Notes: generated by a model from the sequence alone, not told the origin. Positions 23,451 through 36,284 are shown, counted from the first letter of the stretch. The stretch: DNA of 64,000 nt from Bradysia coprophila (GCF_014529535.1 NC_050738.1:3790588-3854587); one strand, 5' to 3'. Program-made: numbers and translations.

Positions 23451-23496
23451 AGAAAAATGAACAGATTCTATGTGGAAATAAAATCAAATGGAACAG
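23451..23496 (+). other. candidate 46-nt exon
   Basis: A strong acceptor (ttcttttttttag) and a strong donor (GTGAGT) bracket 46 nt, open in two frames, with an ATG at 23457. It lies directly after a repeat copy, which lowers the odds that it is conserved. No gene assignment is possible. Confidence 0.2.
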
Positions 23497-24376
23497 GTGA
23501 GTGAATCACATATTTTTCGAATTCATGAGCCTCTTTCCCGCGTTCCCATATGTTCTATAGCTACAACAATGACTGCCTCCAAGACTTCCACTAACCAGTA
23601 AAATCCGAAAATTACCATTTTTCTACATCTCAGTGTAATCTCAGAGTTCAAGGTTCCGTGGTCTAATACTACTAATTAAACTTAGACTGGATAGAATGTA
23701 ATCCTAGCACGATTAACTTATCTTGTCAACAACAGATGACTATGTGTTTCGAAACTGATTTGTCGCTTGTACAAAGTCAATAATCAATTAGATTTTGTTA
23801 ATAGGACTGTCATAGACTCAGATTGATTGAATTTTACTTTATTGACATACACCCAGGACGAAATTCTTTGAAATAGATTTTGAAATTTTTCCATTTTCAC
23901 ATTGGTAGAAAAATTGTTTCCTTTCACATAACTTTGGCAATGTAGCGCAGATTTTATATTCCCACTTAACGTAATCGTCCCCATTTTCAACTGTACTCCG
24001 TACTGGTACCACTGTCATATTATAAATGTGTTATATCATGTGCTTCATATGTACAATTTTGCGACAATAAAATCTCAAGGGATATATATTCAATTTAAAA
24101 TCGGATATCCTGTATCAAATCTACTTTATTTTGAATATCGATGAAATAAATTTCGAAATAGATCCACAGACACACATACATGTATCCGTACACCCAGTGT
24201 AACAAAGTTTGTCAAGTTAGATTTCAAATTTATTTATGGAAGAACTTTACTGTAGATGCCATTTTAGCGAAAATTGAAATTTATATTCAAATGTGCAAGA
24301 TTGGTGGTATAAATACACGCACATTTATTTGAATATATTCGGCAAGTTTGACTGGATAAATTTTCATTTTTTCCAG

Positions 24377-24475
24377 CCACCCCACCACCGAATGATTGGT
24401 CTGGGCTATACTTTAGAGATGCGAGGGCTGCCTGACTTTTCGGGATATTCCGATCAACCCGATCCGGATGGAATC
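24377..24475 (+). other. candidate 99-nt coding exon
   Basis: The acceptor 'catttttttccag' is followed by 33 open codons (MIGLGYTLEMRGLPDFSGYS, then DQPDPDGI) ending at a GTAATT donor. Length and phase (0 to 0) suit an internal exon, and the segment is clearly more GC-rich than its surroundings. The family is not recognised. Confidence 0.3.
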
Positions 24476-27299
24476 GTAATTGTCATACAACAAAAAAATA
24501 GATTTACTTCAATCGAATGATGTTGCCGGACTAAATCTTCGTTGTACTTTGGCAGAAAGATTTTTTGACGACGAATTCATTTGTAGAAAGATGAAATCTG
24601 TTTCTCACGTAGGAGTTCTGTTGCAATAGATATTTGTTTACCGATGGGAGAAAATAAAAAAATTCCGGAAAGAGTGATGTTTGCCGTCAGAGCTACGTGA
24701 GGGCCGCAAATTCGCTCGAGTTTGAATTTCCTATTTCTACCGGAGTTGAACACAACGTTTTTCAGGCGTGCATGTTGTGTTTTGCCGTTTTTATCCACGA
24801 AACGAAAATATCGATTCGCCATGCTATTTTCAAAAACATAAACAAAGTGACAGTTCGAATAAGAAAAGTTCTATTTTCTCCCCACGGGAGAGAAAGTGCT
24901 GAATTTTTCTCACAAGCAACAGTCCTCAGAAAACGTAATTTTTTCATGACCTATTGAGGGGAGAACATGAGGCAAAAGCAACGCGCGCAAGAAAATTAAA
25001 TAGGGTTTAGGTGGTTTGGTGCTTTGTAATTTTAGGTACAGTACAGCCCCATTCTGATAAGAAAAGTTGACAGAAAATTTTCATTAATTTTTTTTTTATC
25101 AGGAAAACTCATATTACAGCTTGGGAACCTGCAATGAATCAGATTATTTATTTACAAATACACAGATTTATTCAGCAGGGTTCGTATGGGTAATTAGGAC
25201 TATAAGTGGGGACTATTTCTGTGGAAAATTTTCTTGAATTATCTAACAATTTCCGAGATTTTTTTTTAATTTTTCCAAACCATTTTTTTTTGGGAAAATC
25301 TGGAAAAAAGTAAGAAAACTCTGAAAAAGGTGGAAAAATAGCGAAAAGTTTAAGAAAATGTTTTCTAAAAAATTGTACCATGTTTTAAAAAGAACTTTAA
25401 GGTTCGGATTTCAGAAAGAATTTCGCCTTACAGCCTGGGTTCGCCTTAAAAAAATGCAAACCCGATCATCTCTAATGCCCTGTCGAAAGTGGATTTGAAT
25501 AAATGTTCACGATCATTCACCAGTATAACGAATCGTTTTTATTTGTGGAATCGCTTTAATCAAATTCTATCAATTTCCATGCAAGCAAATTTCCAATTCC
25601 AATTCCGATATTAATTTATATTTCATTTGAGTTTCCCTTTTATATTCGTTAGAGGCTCTCACTCTTTCCCCATCTCTCTGTCCGACAATATCTAAACAAT
25701 AATTTCTCCACATGAAACATAACTAAAAAGCACATTAGAATAAAGCATGCATGTTAGGTCATCAATAATTCATGACATTTATATGGACATATATAACATA
25801 AAAGGGCAGTTAACTTCAGGAATTACAAATTATTCAACAGAGTAAAATTATTTTTTTTCCCTTGTTCTAGACGGGGGGGACTTGGTTATAAGTTGAATAT
25901 GGTGTCCATATATATAGATGTAGGTACAATTGTATAACATAGAGGAAATATAAAAGTATATTTAGGTTTATGTATGCCCAGTAATGTTGGTTATGCGGCT
26001 ATATTTTTATCTGTACAAAACACTTAACTATAGACATTGTTCATGATGAGTCGAGAAATGGAAAATTGTGTGTACCGTACGCTACATGTCTATACATAAC
26101 CATATAATAACAAAAAGGAAATTTGGAAAATACAAAAAGGATATAGGTATAGTGAGGTCTGATGTAAAATTATGTGCCATATATATATATATATGTAGCA
26201 ACTCTGGAGTGTGTTTCTGTACGGAAAATGTTATGTGTATAATCATGGTTCTCGGTTGTATTTATTTCTTGTAGCGTAAATTTTCCTAGATATTGCAGAC
26301 GTGTTGTATATAATACATAATATGAGCGTAAATGGATACCACAATACATGCGAATAAAATGAGTCGTAAATTACACCCAATTTTATGTATGTCGTAAAAA
26401 CATTTCTGTTTTTGGGTACTTATGCCTTATGCACGAAAATTAAACATAAAAATGTCAAAATTATTGAAGCTTATTCTCTTGTTTAGACAGTTTCGGGATG
26501 AATCATGCCGGAAATTGATTGTGTTTTTACTCTCTGTCATGGGGAGACGCAGAAAAATGGCAAAAATGTAAGAGACGTGCGGGAATAATTACTTCCCTTC
26601 ATAGAAAACTTTAAGCGAGTACACATAATCTTTTGTTTGCAATGTCATTGGCACAAAGTTATTTCGCCATATCCTCAATATAATGGCGCAATTTCAAAGT
26701 TAAAACCATAAAGGATTGAATCAATGCCGAACATCCAAAATAAAAACAATTTTTAGAAGTTTTGTGGTTTCAACAAAAGTCTGACGTTGAAAATATGGAA
26801 TTCGAGCTTCTTTTGTTGAACTTGTCTTCACTCTGTTTAAATCCGCAAGTTTCTCCTATTGGAGGATTTTGAATATTTCAATCGGGATTGTGAATTCTTT
26901 GCACATTAGTTTCAGACAAAATAGAGAATTTAAAAGCAAATCGCGTTCTTGAAGGTTTTTGGGACATTATAACGGTCAGCGAAAACTGACTTCAAGATGA
27001 CCACGAAAGTCACTGTTATACCCACAAATGATTTCTATTCTTTACTGAAATAATCTGAAATGTTACATTAACAGTGGTTGGAAATATGATTAATTACACC
27101 AAAAGGAATCTGCAGCAAAAATCTGACTTACAGCAATATAAGAGTTTTAACTAATGAAGTAAAAGATTTTGCAGCAATCAGTACCGGAGAGCGTTGTTGA
27201 GAGTTTTTTTTAGACGTTATAACGACTTTTTAATGAAATTTCTGTAAATGCGTTTATTAAAGTCACGTTGTATCCACAACAAGCTCTACGATACAGAAT

Positions 27300-27415
27300 G
27301 CTTCAAAATCTTTTACTTCATTAGAAAGAGTTCTTATTTTGATATAAGTCCTCATTACCAAGAGCTCACTGCTTATTTTTGTCGTCACAGTCGATAACAG
27401 ATGACAATGCTTAAG
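27300..27415 (+). repeat. dispersed repeat family A, copy near 27.3 kb
   Basis: 'aaaatcttttacttcattag', then 'gatataagtcctcattacca', then 'gcttatttttgtcgtcacag' and 'tcgataacagatga' occur in family order. An opposite-strand fragment ('ctaatgaagtaaaagatttt') sits 150 bp upstream at 27150-27175, so two copies may lie head to head. Confidence 0.7.
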
Positions 27416-29412
27416 GGTTTCAATATGACCCTTAGAAATACCATTAGTCTTTTGCTGCAGATTTCTTGTGTAACATTTCAGTTACGTCAGCAAAAAATAG
27501 AAATCATTTGCTTACGCTTGGAATATGTTTGTGAAAATATTATCCAAAATGTTTCTTCATTTTTATAGATTTTCCCATTACTTTTTTTTGTGAAAATTAA
27601 GGAAAATATGACAAAAAATGGGAAAATGGTATTGTAAAAATATTCACGATTTGTTAGTACAGTTACTTTGCGATCTTTGCAATGTTCACTGCAGCAAACG
27701 TAATAACGACAATATTTCTAAACAATAAATTCAATGATTTCACAATTACTTTTCACCGACTCGATACATATATTAAACGAATATGTAAGGAACAGTATAA
27801 GCACGGTATCCCTAGTGAACGTAGGTATGTTTGAAAATATAAAAAATTGCCAAGAGAGAAAAGAAATTTTTCTTTGTCCATTTTCTAGCGTTCAGGAAAT
27901 TGTAAATAAAAAATTCATTGAAAATTGGACATTTTGTATCGATATGGACTTTATATGTTGTGTGTATACATATAGCATTGCTATATTCAATATAATCTTG
28001 TTTTCAAAGGGCAAATATAGTAAATGTACATCTTTCCGAGATTAGAGGGAATAATATATGAATGTCCACTTGAAACGTTGATTTTATAAAATATTTACTG
28101 CACAGCACACGTATTATACGGGGGTTGTATGTGTATAGTGTATGGAGTCGGCAGATTCAGAAGCAGAAGGAAAACATGAATTTGATTAAATTTTAACATT
28201 AGATCCACATAAACATAACATATTACTTGAAAACAGTGATTTTTTTGTTTGCAACATGAAATGGAATTTTGTATCGAATGTGATTGAATTTGATATTATA
28301 TCTGGGAAAAGTGTAATTTTGATACACCATTTTCGTAGAGTTTTTCCTTTTTATTTCATTTGATTTAACGATGACGACTCTCGTACATATTTACTTGCAT
28401 GTATTTTAACGTCGGTAACGAGTATATAACTCCGGAAAAGTTGTTCCTTCATCTAAATTGCATTTTGATATAATGAATGGGATCACGAATCAAATCGCCA
28501 GTTCAAATCTTTTCCTACCGTCGATGTGAAATCCCTCTATAAACGTGTTGTCCCAGAGTCATTTCAAGCTTATCAAAAACGTTGCTGCATATGCTGCATA
28601 TTCAATGAATGTAGTTTATATGCAAAAGGAAGTAAAGTCAGAAATTAATTAAAAATGGAATGGTTTTGGCTCTAGTGGCACACGTATTCAAATCAGATTA
28701 ATTAAACAAATTATAGCTGAATTTGATTCTCACAAAATTCACAGACAGAAAAAAATAGAGATGTGGACAGGTGCACACATTCCTTGCAGAAAGTATTATT
28801 TGCATTGGAAAATAATTCTGAACCAGTGGATATCGTAACAAAATTTTGTGACTTACTCCTAGTTAAACTATCGCACATTTTCTTCCCTTATGAGCTAGAT
28901 TTCTAACCTGCAATTATAAGTTAAAATTTCTAACATTCGTACTTTTTTCGGTCTTTCTATGTTTCAGCAGACAAAATTTTTTTAATTCTCACTTCAAGGA
29001 TGCCAACGAAGCTAAGTTGTTGACTAACACGAGAGTTCGGTCAAATTGACTGCCATTTCTAGGAATTTAGGAGGCCGATGCAAGACAATTTCTTAGTCAT
29101 ACTCCGGGTTTTATCACATTGATTACAGAGGGGCAATCTTTTGTGCATTTCCATTGATGTAATCGGAAAAGTTTAGGGTTTGGATTTCTGTGAGGAAGTC
29201 AGATAGAATTTAATAAAAGAGGTAAAGGTTCACTGCATGATTCAAATCGTTTCAACGTTTTGTAGGAGAATATGGTTGTGGTTGGAAATGTAATCAGTGA
29301 AACGTCATTTATGTGACAATAGTGTAAGAATCTTTTCGTAATGTTTCAAAGGGCAGTAAAACCACACGATTAGTAATAAACATTTTCGAAAGAGGGTGCA
29401 GAGTAACCTGTT

Positions 29413-29653
29413 AAGGATCATTCATAAATTACGTCCGGTTTTTTTTCAGTGCTGCCAGCAGATTTAAATCAATACAAACTCGACAGATGGGATTTTTTAT
29501 GAGTCAAATATTTGTTCTACTCCCCAAATATACACACTGATTGGGGGTATAACACACATTGGACTCCCCAGAACGCATAATGAGCGAGTTATTAATGATT
29601 TAAGTCTGCTGGCATCACTGAAAAAAAACGGTTGACTTTTATGAATGATCCCT
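29413..29653. mobile_element. 241-bp MITE with ~60-bp terminal inverted repeats
   Basis: The left end 'aaggatcattcataaattac' and the right end 'cttttatgaatgatccctt' are inverted repeats. Pairing continues inward through 'ttttttttcagtgctgcc' and 'ggcatcactgaaaaaaaa' to 'agcagatttaaat' and 'atttaagtctgct'. TTAA abuts the left end and TTAG the right. It is non-coding. Confidence 0.75.
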
Positions 29654-29820
29654 TAGAGTCGAAATGATGCCGTATAATCATAAAATCTACTACATCTTTT
29701 GTTTAAAATATCAACAGAATCTTGTATAGCGGTTTTTCTTGTTTTTAACATATTTGAGATTTTTTTTAGATATTTAAAAGTCTTCCATGTTCCTAATCAA
29801 CTAGGTGTTTCCAATCTAAG

Positions 29821-29877
29821 ATATTTTAGCGCAAAATTTGAAAGCGCCTTACGGAATTCAAATTTTGCGCCAAAATA
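29821..29877. repeat. 57-bp hairpin
   Basis: 'tattttagcgcaaaatttga' pairs with 'tcaaattttgcgccaaaata' around a 17-nt loop. Confidence 0.7.
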
Positions 29878-32094
29878 CCATGAACTAGGCATCACTCAAT
29901 TGACTGGTAACATCTATGACTTGCAACATTCTGATAAATCCAAAATTGTGTTTTTTATGGTGAATCTAAAGTTCATGTTATCTTCATCAGCAAAACAACA
30001 ACTTTCTAAGACACTTACAATCTGTACGGTGTAGCATTTTCAAATGTTCGCGACTATCGTCACCTTTAATTATTTTAACGGTTTTTGACTGACAACAAAA
30101 TAAATAAATTGGAATGTGGTCAGCAAGTAACTATGCAGATATTTGTAGAAGCTTTGGGACCCATATTGCAAAAGGTAAAAATTCCTAGCTATGCTCATAT
30201 TTACCATATTTTCCACTTTAATATTTATAACCAACCGAAGTGAAAAGAAAAAGAAGCAACAATTCAAGAGCGTACGAACCCACAAAAAAAAACGTAAGAA
30301 AATTTCATTTATACTTTTTATAGCTTCTCTGTTTAAAATTCCAAGATTGTGTCAGCCATAAATTTCAAACAAAGGGAAATAATATGTATAAAACGAAAAT
30401 ATTATGTCGTATTTCTCTTCCAAAATATAAAAAAAAACTTCAGCCCCTTTTTATATATAGCATTAGTGATAACATCCCACCCACTTTTAAATGGTTTTGT
30501 AAATTTAGAAATATATTTCTTCGTTGTTCTTTTTTTTTCGTCTCTCTCTCCACTCCTCATACAGATATATATATATTTATATAAAATGAAATGTTTTGTT
30601 ATTAAAAAGAAATTTTAATTGTTTTTTTTTTCTTCTGTTCTACGCTTCCCTTTTATCCGTCCTACCCCGTTGTACACAGTCAATCCCACCGAAAAGGTGA
30701 AGTGAACCTGAACGAAATGATATTCGCTAAGAAAAATTCTCGTTCATTTTCGAGAGAAGCTGGGAAAATTGTTAACTCAATTAGAAATAACTTCCAAAAG
30801 TAATAATAGAATTTTCCAAATAACTTATCCGATGGAGTAGTATGTGCTGTGCAATTTTTTTTTCTCTTGTTCTTCCATCATCCATTTTATACGTATACAC
30901 ATATATGGCGAGTTGTCTGGTTTGGAAGTTTTGATTTTCATCACGTTTCAGCTTATTTCTTTTGCTTTATACACATTTCAAGTTTCTGTTCTTTATGTAT
31001 GAACAATATATTAACTTCTATATCCCAGATGGGAATAGGTGGGGTAATTGTATGATGAGCTAAGCGAAAATACTTTCTACGTGACTTTTTCTATAGTTTT
31101 TCTTTCCGAATAAATTTTTTTTCTTCGCCTTTTATACACTATATACATATAAAGTCCATCGAATTGTGTGTTTGAAAATTAATTGAGGAAAATATTTTCT
31201 TTATGTTCACTTTGACTGTAGGAATGTCTATATAAAATGTATGTCGACTATCCTTTTTCCAATGTGTGCACCTATATTTTCTGTATTATATAAAATCATA
31301 TGAATATGCTGAATATAATATATACTCCATCAGACTCGCTGTTTGTTTATCTAACTGTATTATATACGTATAGATCAATGTGTATATATATGGATAGAGA
31401 TGGAAGTGTATACACTTTTAGAAATACAAAATTTATTTGCTTCAGCTATAAAACACCCCACCAAAAACCAGCACCAGCACCTTTTTCATTTCTCCCTACA
31501 TCTCTCGATAGAGCATATTACCAAGCATAAATATACATGCCATACATAGACGGACGCTTGCGCTTTTCATTCAGAAAAATATTATACGTTTGTGTTATAT
31601 GAAAAACCATATCTTGATATGGAAGTTGAGGTTCCCGATTCCATATTATATATATCTTGTGTATACCGTATAGCAAATAAAATCATAGTTATATATACTC
31701 AGAAAATAATCAAACAGAGAGATATCCACACAATAGGAAATGAAATGCATATTTTAGGTATGCTTTGCGCAACCCTTAAAAATATTGTGTATGGTGTGTC
31801 GTGAATGAAGATTTTGGTTTGTTTTTATGTTATTGGAGATATATATGGAAAATTGTGTGAGGGTTGAGAATGCTGGGGATCTTTTTTTTTCACTAGTAAA
31901 AAATATGATATGATTTTCATATCTTATGTAATGTTAGAACACGCCCACCGTATACACGTTCGGTTCGGTTTGGATCATTATTATTGTTATTATGGAATCC
32001 ATCTTATTTTTATATACTTCAAATATTTTGCTTGTTTTTATGACGATTTTAATTGAATAAATAAAATGAATTCTAGACTAATCAATTCCAACCG

Positions 32095-32290
32095 CTTTTT
32101 GATGTCGTCGTTAATGCAGAAATCGATGGTTTCTATCGACAACAAGCGAAGTTAAATGCTTTGACTTAATGTTTGTTTTATTAAGACTCTATCTCTCTGT
32201 CGATTCAATTTCTTAACCTTTCACAGACGGTAAACATTTGAATTTAGGTCATTGGAATCTGTTACTTGATCTGGTCTAAGTATTTTCAAC
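32095..32290 (-). repeat. dispersed repeat family A, diverged reverse copy
   Basis: It contains 'tctatcgacaacaagcga' and later 'ttttcaacagaatcttta', in reverse-oriented family order. It is weaker than the other copies. Confidence 0.35.
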
Positions 32291-32344
32291 AGAATCTTTA
32301 TTTGCTCTGATCCGCTCAAGTGGTGGCTTTTGGTAAAGAAACCA

Positions 32345-32480
32345 CTGACTTGTTCGTGTGCAAATCGGTATAGTGTTCTTAGAGCATTGTATCGAGTCGC
32401 ACTGTCATGTCGCCATGGCCTGATGAGAAATGGTATTTTTGAACTGCATATTAATGCAAAACGTCGAACGACATATTTAA
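32345..32480 (+). repeat. dispersed repeat family E, copy 1
   Basis: It contains 'gacttgttcgtgtgcaaat', then GCCATGGCCTGATGAGAAAT, 'ggtatttttgaactgcatat' and 'gtcgaacgacat'. It matches 40490-40620 (reverse) along about 130 bp and part of 50720-50795. Confidence 0.65.
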
Positions 32481-33104
32481 TTGAATGTTTGCTGTGTTGC
32501 TGGATTCAAGATCAACGTCTTCTGGTTAAAGTCAAGCAACACAACCAGAAGAAGTTGAGATATTTAAATTTTCTATCAGATCGAAACAGTGGTCGAATAC
32601 CTTATATCTATCTTCTCAACCACATATAGGGTCTCTGCATAACACTCAAAGGAACACACTTCAATCTGTTATTCGTACCATCCGGAAAATTCTAAATCTA
32701 GAACTCATTTCAATTCATAATCTAAACAACAAATATGCCTCGAACCAATATTATCAAGACCACTGACTCAAATATAACTCGATATGAGAATAATTCTGGC
32801 CGTTTAACATTTAACGTACTAGACGTACTAGATCGTTTCTAAATTCAGTGCTGCTCCACAACAGGAAACAATGTAGCGATGTACTTCAAAACACCACAAC
32901 ACAATGCATACTTCCGTCGTACATCGGTGTGAGGAGAATCGAAATAGTTATTTAAGTACAAGTGAAATTTCCTTAAATCAACCGTCGTATACATCATGTT
33001 CGAACTTTTGCAAAGGGACTAAAATCAGAGAAAATTTATAAAATGTCCTCATTTTCGGCTTCGTCACATGAAAATATAATTGATTTAACATGTCACATAC
33101 GGCT

Positions 33105-33260
33105 ATTCATCTGTTATCGATAACGGCAACGAAAATAATGACAAGCTCTAGGTAATATGCTTCTTTATACAGTAAAATGCATGTTTAAAAATTGAAGTAC
33201 AAGATTTGAAATTAACAGATTAAAAATACTTTGATCGATGGAAGTAATAGACCCGATAAT
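33105..33260 (-). repeat. dispersed repeat family A, reverse copy
   Basis: It is the near reverse complement of 43565-43720 along its whole length: 'ggctattcatctgttatcga' at the start, 'aataatgacaagctct' in the middle and 'atcgatggaagtaatagacc' at the end. Confidence 0.8.
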
Positions 33261-33374
33261 AATACTTTACAACACTAGTCAGTCGCTTCCGTAGAAAAAC
33301 AAACATGCGAAAGTGGTAATTTAACTAACTTGGAGAAATTACAAGTGTGCTCATCAAAAATCTCATATTTAAAT

Positions 33375-33985
33375 ACTGTTAGAGGCAGTGAAGTATCAGC
33401 ATAAATCTGCTACAACTGTTTTTCAGCTGATCCACATATACAATCAAAACTGTTTACGTTCTTGTTCGTTTTTCTGCTATCTCGCGCGTGGCAGCTTCAA
33501 CCGCATAAACAAGTATACAATAGTATGTTGTGTTACAAGTATTGTAATGTTGATTTTTTCAGCACTAGACCCAAGTTTTCCTTACGAGCGGAGCGAGTAA
33601 GGATAATTGGGTCGTGTGCTGAAAAAATCTCATTACAATACGTGTAACACATCATGCTTTGTGCCAACCGAGAATTGAAATAGACAAATGCACAAAAATT
33701 CAGAATTTTCATTGTAAACAATCACTCTTCGAATTTGATCGATCACGTTGCTTTGCATTTTTTTAAAACGAATGCTGTAATAACTCATACGAATTTCATT
33801 TCAACACTGGTTTGAGTGTTGTAATAAGCCATGAAAACGGGTGTTGTAATTTTGGACATTTCAATCTAGTTATCGATATTGAAATCCGTCGTATTTCAAT
33901 TCTCGGTGGCACAAAGTTTTGATTGTGTGTTTGAATCAGCTGAAATTCATGCTGAAATTTCACTGCCTCTGACTGTATCAAACAA
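33375..33985. mobile_element. ~610-bp nested foldback element
   Basis: The outer arms pair over about 70 bp: 'ctgttagaggcagtgaagta' on the left with 'atttcactgcctctgact' on the right, and 'cagctgatccacatatacaa' with 'gattgtgtgtttgaatcagctg'-type sequence. Two further palindromes are nested inside, at 33525-33655 and about 33660-33911. No protein is encoded. Confidence 0.75.
33525..33655. repeat. inner hairpin with ~59-bp arms
   Basis: 'gttacaagtattgtaatg' and 'gattttttcagcac' on the left pair with 'gtgctgaaaaaatc' and 'cattacaatacgtgtaac' on the right. The tip is 'gagcggagcgag'. Arms are roughly 90% complementary. Confidence 0.8.
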
Positions 33986-34076
33986 ATCTGTGTCAAAAAA
34001 AACTGCAAAAGCTGAGAGAGTGGTGTAACTTGTATTTACATCTCCTTTATTTCATAAAAAGGAAACAGTTTTTCTA

Positions 34077-34241
34077 CGGTCAATCACATCTAAAAGTGAT
34101 CCATCGACCATCGTATTCTAAATCTCCTATTTTTCTCCAACTTTTCTCATTTATCCATAACGAACATGTTGAGAAATGAGAGAAGTGAGAAAAATAAGAG
34201 ATTCAGAATGTGATGACGTACTTTTAGATGTGATTGACTGT
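34077..34241. repeat. foldback element
   Basis: 'cggtcaatcacatctaaaag' pairs with 'cttttagatgtgattgactg', and pairing continues through 'attctaaatctcctattttt' facing 'aaaaataagagattcagaat'. It lies 90 bp past another foldback. Confidence 0.7.
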
Positions 34242-34438
34242 GTCGAGATTTCCTTCTACGTTCGCCCGAACCATCAAATTCTATCCAAAATAAAACAATT
34301 TACTGTCTAATGTGAGAAAAATAAAAACAATTTTGTTTCTGAGGGAAACAATTAATAATTCTTTAATGCGGTAATTGGGGAATATTCTTATTTCCTCAAC
34401 TCAGGGACGAAACGTAAAACTTTCGCTGGTTTTTACGA

Positions 34439-34571
34439 GAAAATAGTTATTTATGTCACCGAGTGATGGATGCTATTTTTTGTGCTAAATTTGTCACTGC
34501 CTGCGACCTCGAATGATTCATCTATCGCATAAAAAAGCATTTATCACTCGGTGGTATAAATAACTATTTTC
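34439..34571. repeat. 133-bp foldback with 35-bp arms
   Basis: 'gaaaatagttatttatgtca' then 'ccgagtgat' on the left pair with 'atcactcgg' then 'tggtataaataactattttc' on the right. Confidence 0.8.
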
Positions 34572-35044
34572 CTGAATAAATTTCGTGTCTAAACTAACAA
34601 TTCTTACAAAAACTTCTGTTTCAGAACGGACAATTTTCCTTCCGAATGGAAAATCCCATCCATTTCCTTCCAATTCAATGTTAAATTTTAAAAATAAAAC
34701 CCAGAAGGAAGAGTAAAGAATATAAAGTAAAATATCAAACGAAATATTTAATCTCCACACAGTTTATTCCACTCCTCTATATAATATCCTCTACAGCACG
34801 TATATATGTACGTAAGTGTTATGCTGTACAACCTGACGTTGGTACAATTTTCTCCTTTTGCCCGAAAAGAAAAATAAATATCCAGATAAAAAAAAACAGA
34901 AAAAATATTGTTGAAAAGTGTTCGCCATACACCATCATATAAACCAGTAAAAAAATCAATAAACCTATTCCATATCTCTCTTTGTATGTACAATATTAAG
35001 GTGTATGGACCTAACACTGACCAATAGCAACGAACGTAAAGGAT

Positions 35045-35140
35045 ATGTCGCGAATATCATATCTCATATCCCTGGGAGCTATTGGACTTCTGGGCGGCGC
35101 AATGTGGTCAGTGGAGGGTATACACATCGCAAATCTAACG
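35045..35140 (+). CDS. candidate first coding exon with signal peptide
   Basis: An ATG opens 32 codons ending at a GTATAA donor. The conceptual N-terminus MSRISYLISLGAIGLLGGAM, then WSVEGIHIANLT, has the shape of a secretory signal peptide: short basic start, hydrophobic core, and small residues before a likely cleavage site near SVEG. The segment is more GC-rich than its surroundings. The end IHIANLT recalls the start of insect cell-surface Ig proteins of the beaten-path type, but that is only an impression. No downstream exon could be joined with confidence. The opposite strand is also open here, so strand is not certain. Confidence 0.3.
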
Positions 35141-36284
35141 GTATAAAACAAATGGTATGGGAAGCATATAGATGCAAACAGATGATGATATTTCATCGAT
35201 TTAAAGCACTCAATATAAAACCCATCTCCCAGGTCCCTTATATGTGAGGTAAATGTGTTGCTTTGTATTATTGTGTACGGGTGGATATAGAGACGTAAAT
35301 TTTCAGTATACGGACGACGTTAAGTATTTTGTCACTTTCTTGTGAAAAATATTTTATTTTGAATTTTTTTTTCTTCTTTGCTTCAGCAAATTGTAGGTTT
35401 TTATGACGGGGTGAGGGTTGAATATTGTATGATTAATGAACGAAATCTTTGTTTGGTCATATTAGCGAATATCTCACATCATCAATATCACTTAATTTAC
35501 ACACCAGATATTCGACCTATTCGACCTCAAATTGATAATGTAATATGCAAATGTTCTCTCTTTCACCCTACAAACATTTCCTATTTTCCTCGAAACGAAT
35601 TGGCACAGATATCAATTTCAGCATTTAACTGTTTGTTTGCACATATGTTACTATATTTTTCTATTAATACACAAGTGGTACGTATATATATACGTGGATG
35701 ATCACTCTTCTCGCTGTATTATAGTGTACGGAAATTATTTTGATTGATATTTATATACATGACAAATTTTTTTGTTTTTCTATTATCTCCCCGTATATGT
35801 ATACAATTTTCCGCATCCCAATTGTCGTGCGGCTCATGTTCATCAATGTACACAATAAAATATGCGTAAAAATACGTCCTTTTAAACACTCATCTGCTAA
35901 AGTCTATCGTATTTGTGTAGTAAGTGTGAAATTGTACACTTGTTGTATTCTTCTGATTATGAGGGACGATATCGCTTTTGTATGACTAATCTCCTTTCTG
36001 GTATAATTTTGTGTATCGTTTATTTCTCTGAAGAGGGAGTTTTATATTAAAAGTTTTGTGTGAAGCATAGATCTCTGTACGGTTTTCTATGTATCTTTGC
36101 GTATGTTTTTACATTATTGTTGTTCATATTTGTGCCTGCATCAAGAGAATTATAGCAAAGAAATTGGAATTTTTATTCGTTAAACTGTTCGTTTTAAGAC
36201 GATGCTGAACAAATGCAATTAGAAATATACTAGCTAGGTCTTTTGTTCATTTCTTTCTATTAAATTCGATTAACCTCCTCAGTG
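35141..36284. other. AT-rich region without visible gene
   Basis: Downstream of the candidate signal-peptide exon. A pyrimidine-rich acceptor (35365-35386) is followed by a possible 24-nt micro-exon (35387-35410, QIVGFYDG, GTGAGG donor), which I regard as weak. Otherwise nothing is supported. Confidence 0.4.

Larger units (their letters stand above)
21420..35040. other. long AT-rich, gene-poor stretch (possibly intronic)
   Basis: The sequence is strongly AT-rich with tata-, poly-A and poly-T-rich segments, especially at 21.7-23.1, 25.7-26.4 and 30.3-32.0 kb. Repeats inside: family A copies (23320-23430, 27300-27415, 32095-32290, 33105-33260), foldbacks (29413-29653, 29821-29877, 33375-33985, 34077-34241, 34439-34571) and a family E copy (32345-32480). 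Two short candidate exons are listed separately. The longer open frames, such as 22379-22960, have composition expected from AT-rich noncoding DNA. Confidence 0.5.

Noticed and set aside
23457-24475. Joining candidate exons 23451-23496 and 24377-24475
   Set aside because: The phases do not fit: the join runs into a stop after six codons.
35045-35140. Naming the signal-peptide exon as a beaten-path gene
   Set aside because: Only seven residues after the signal region resemble the family, and no Ig-domain exon was found downstream.
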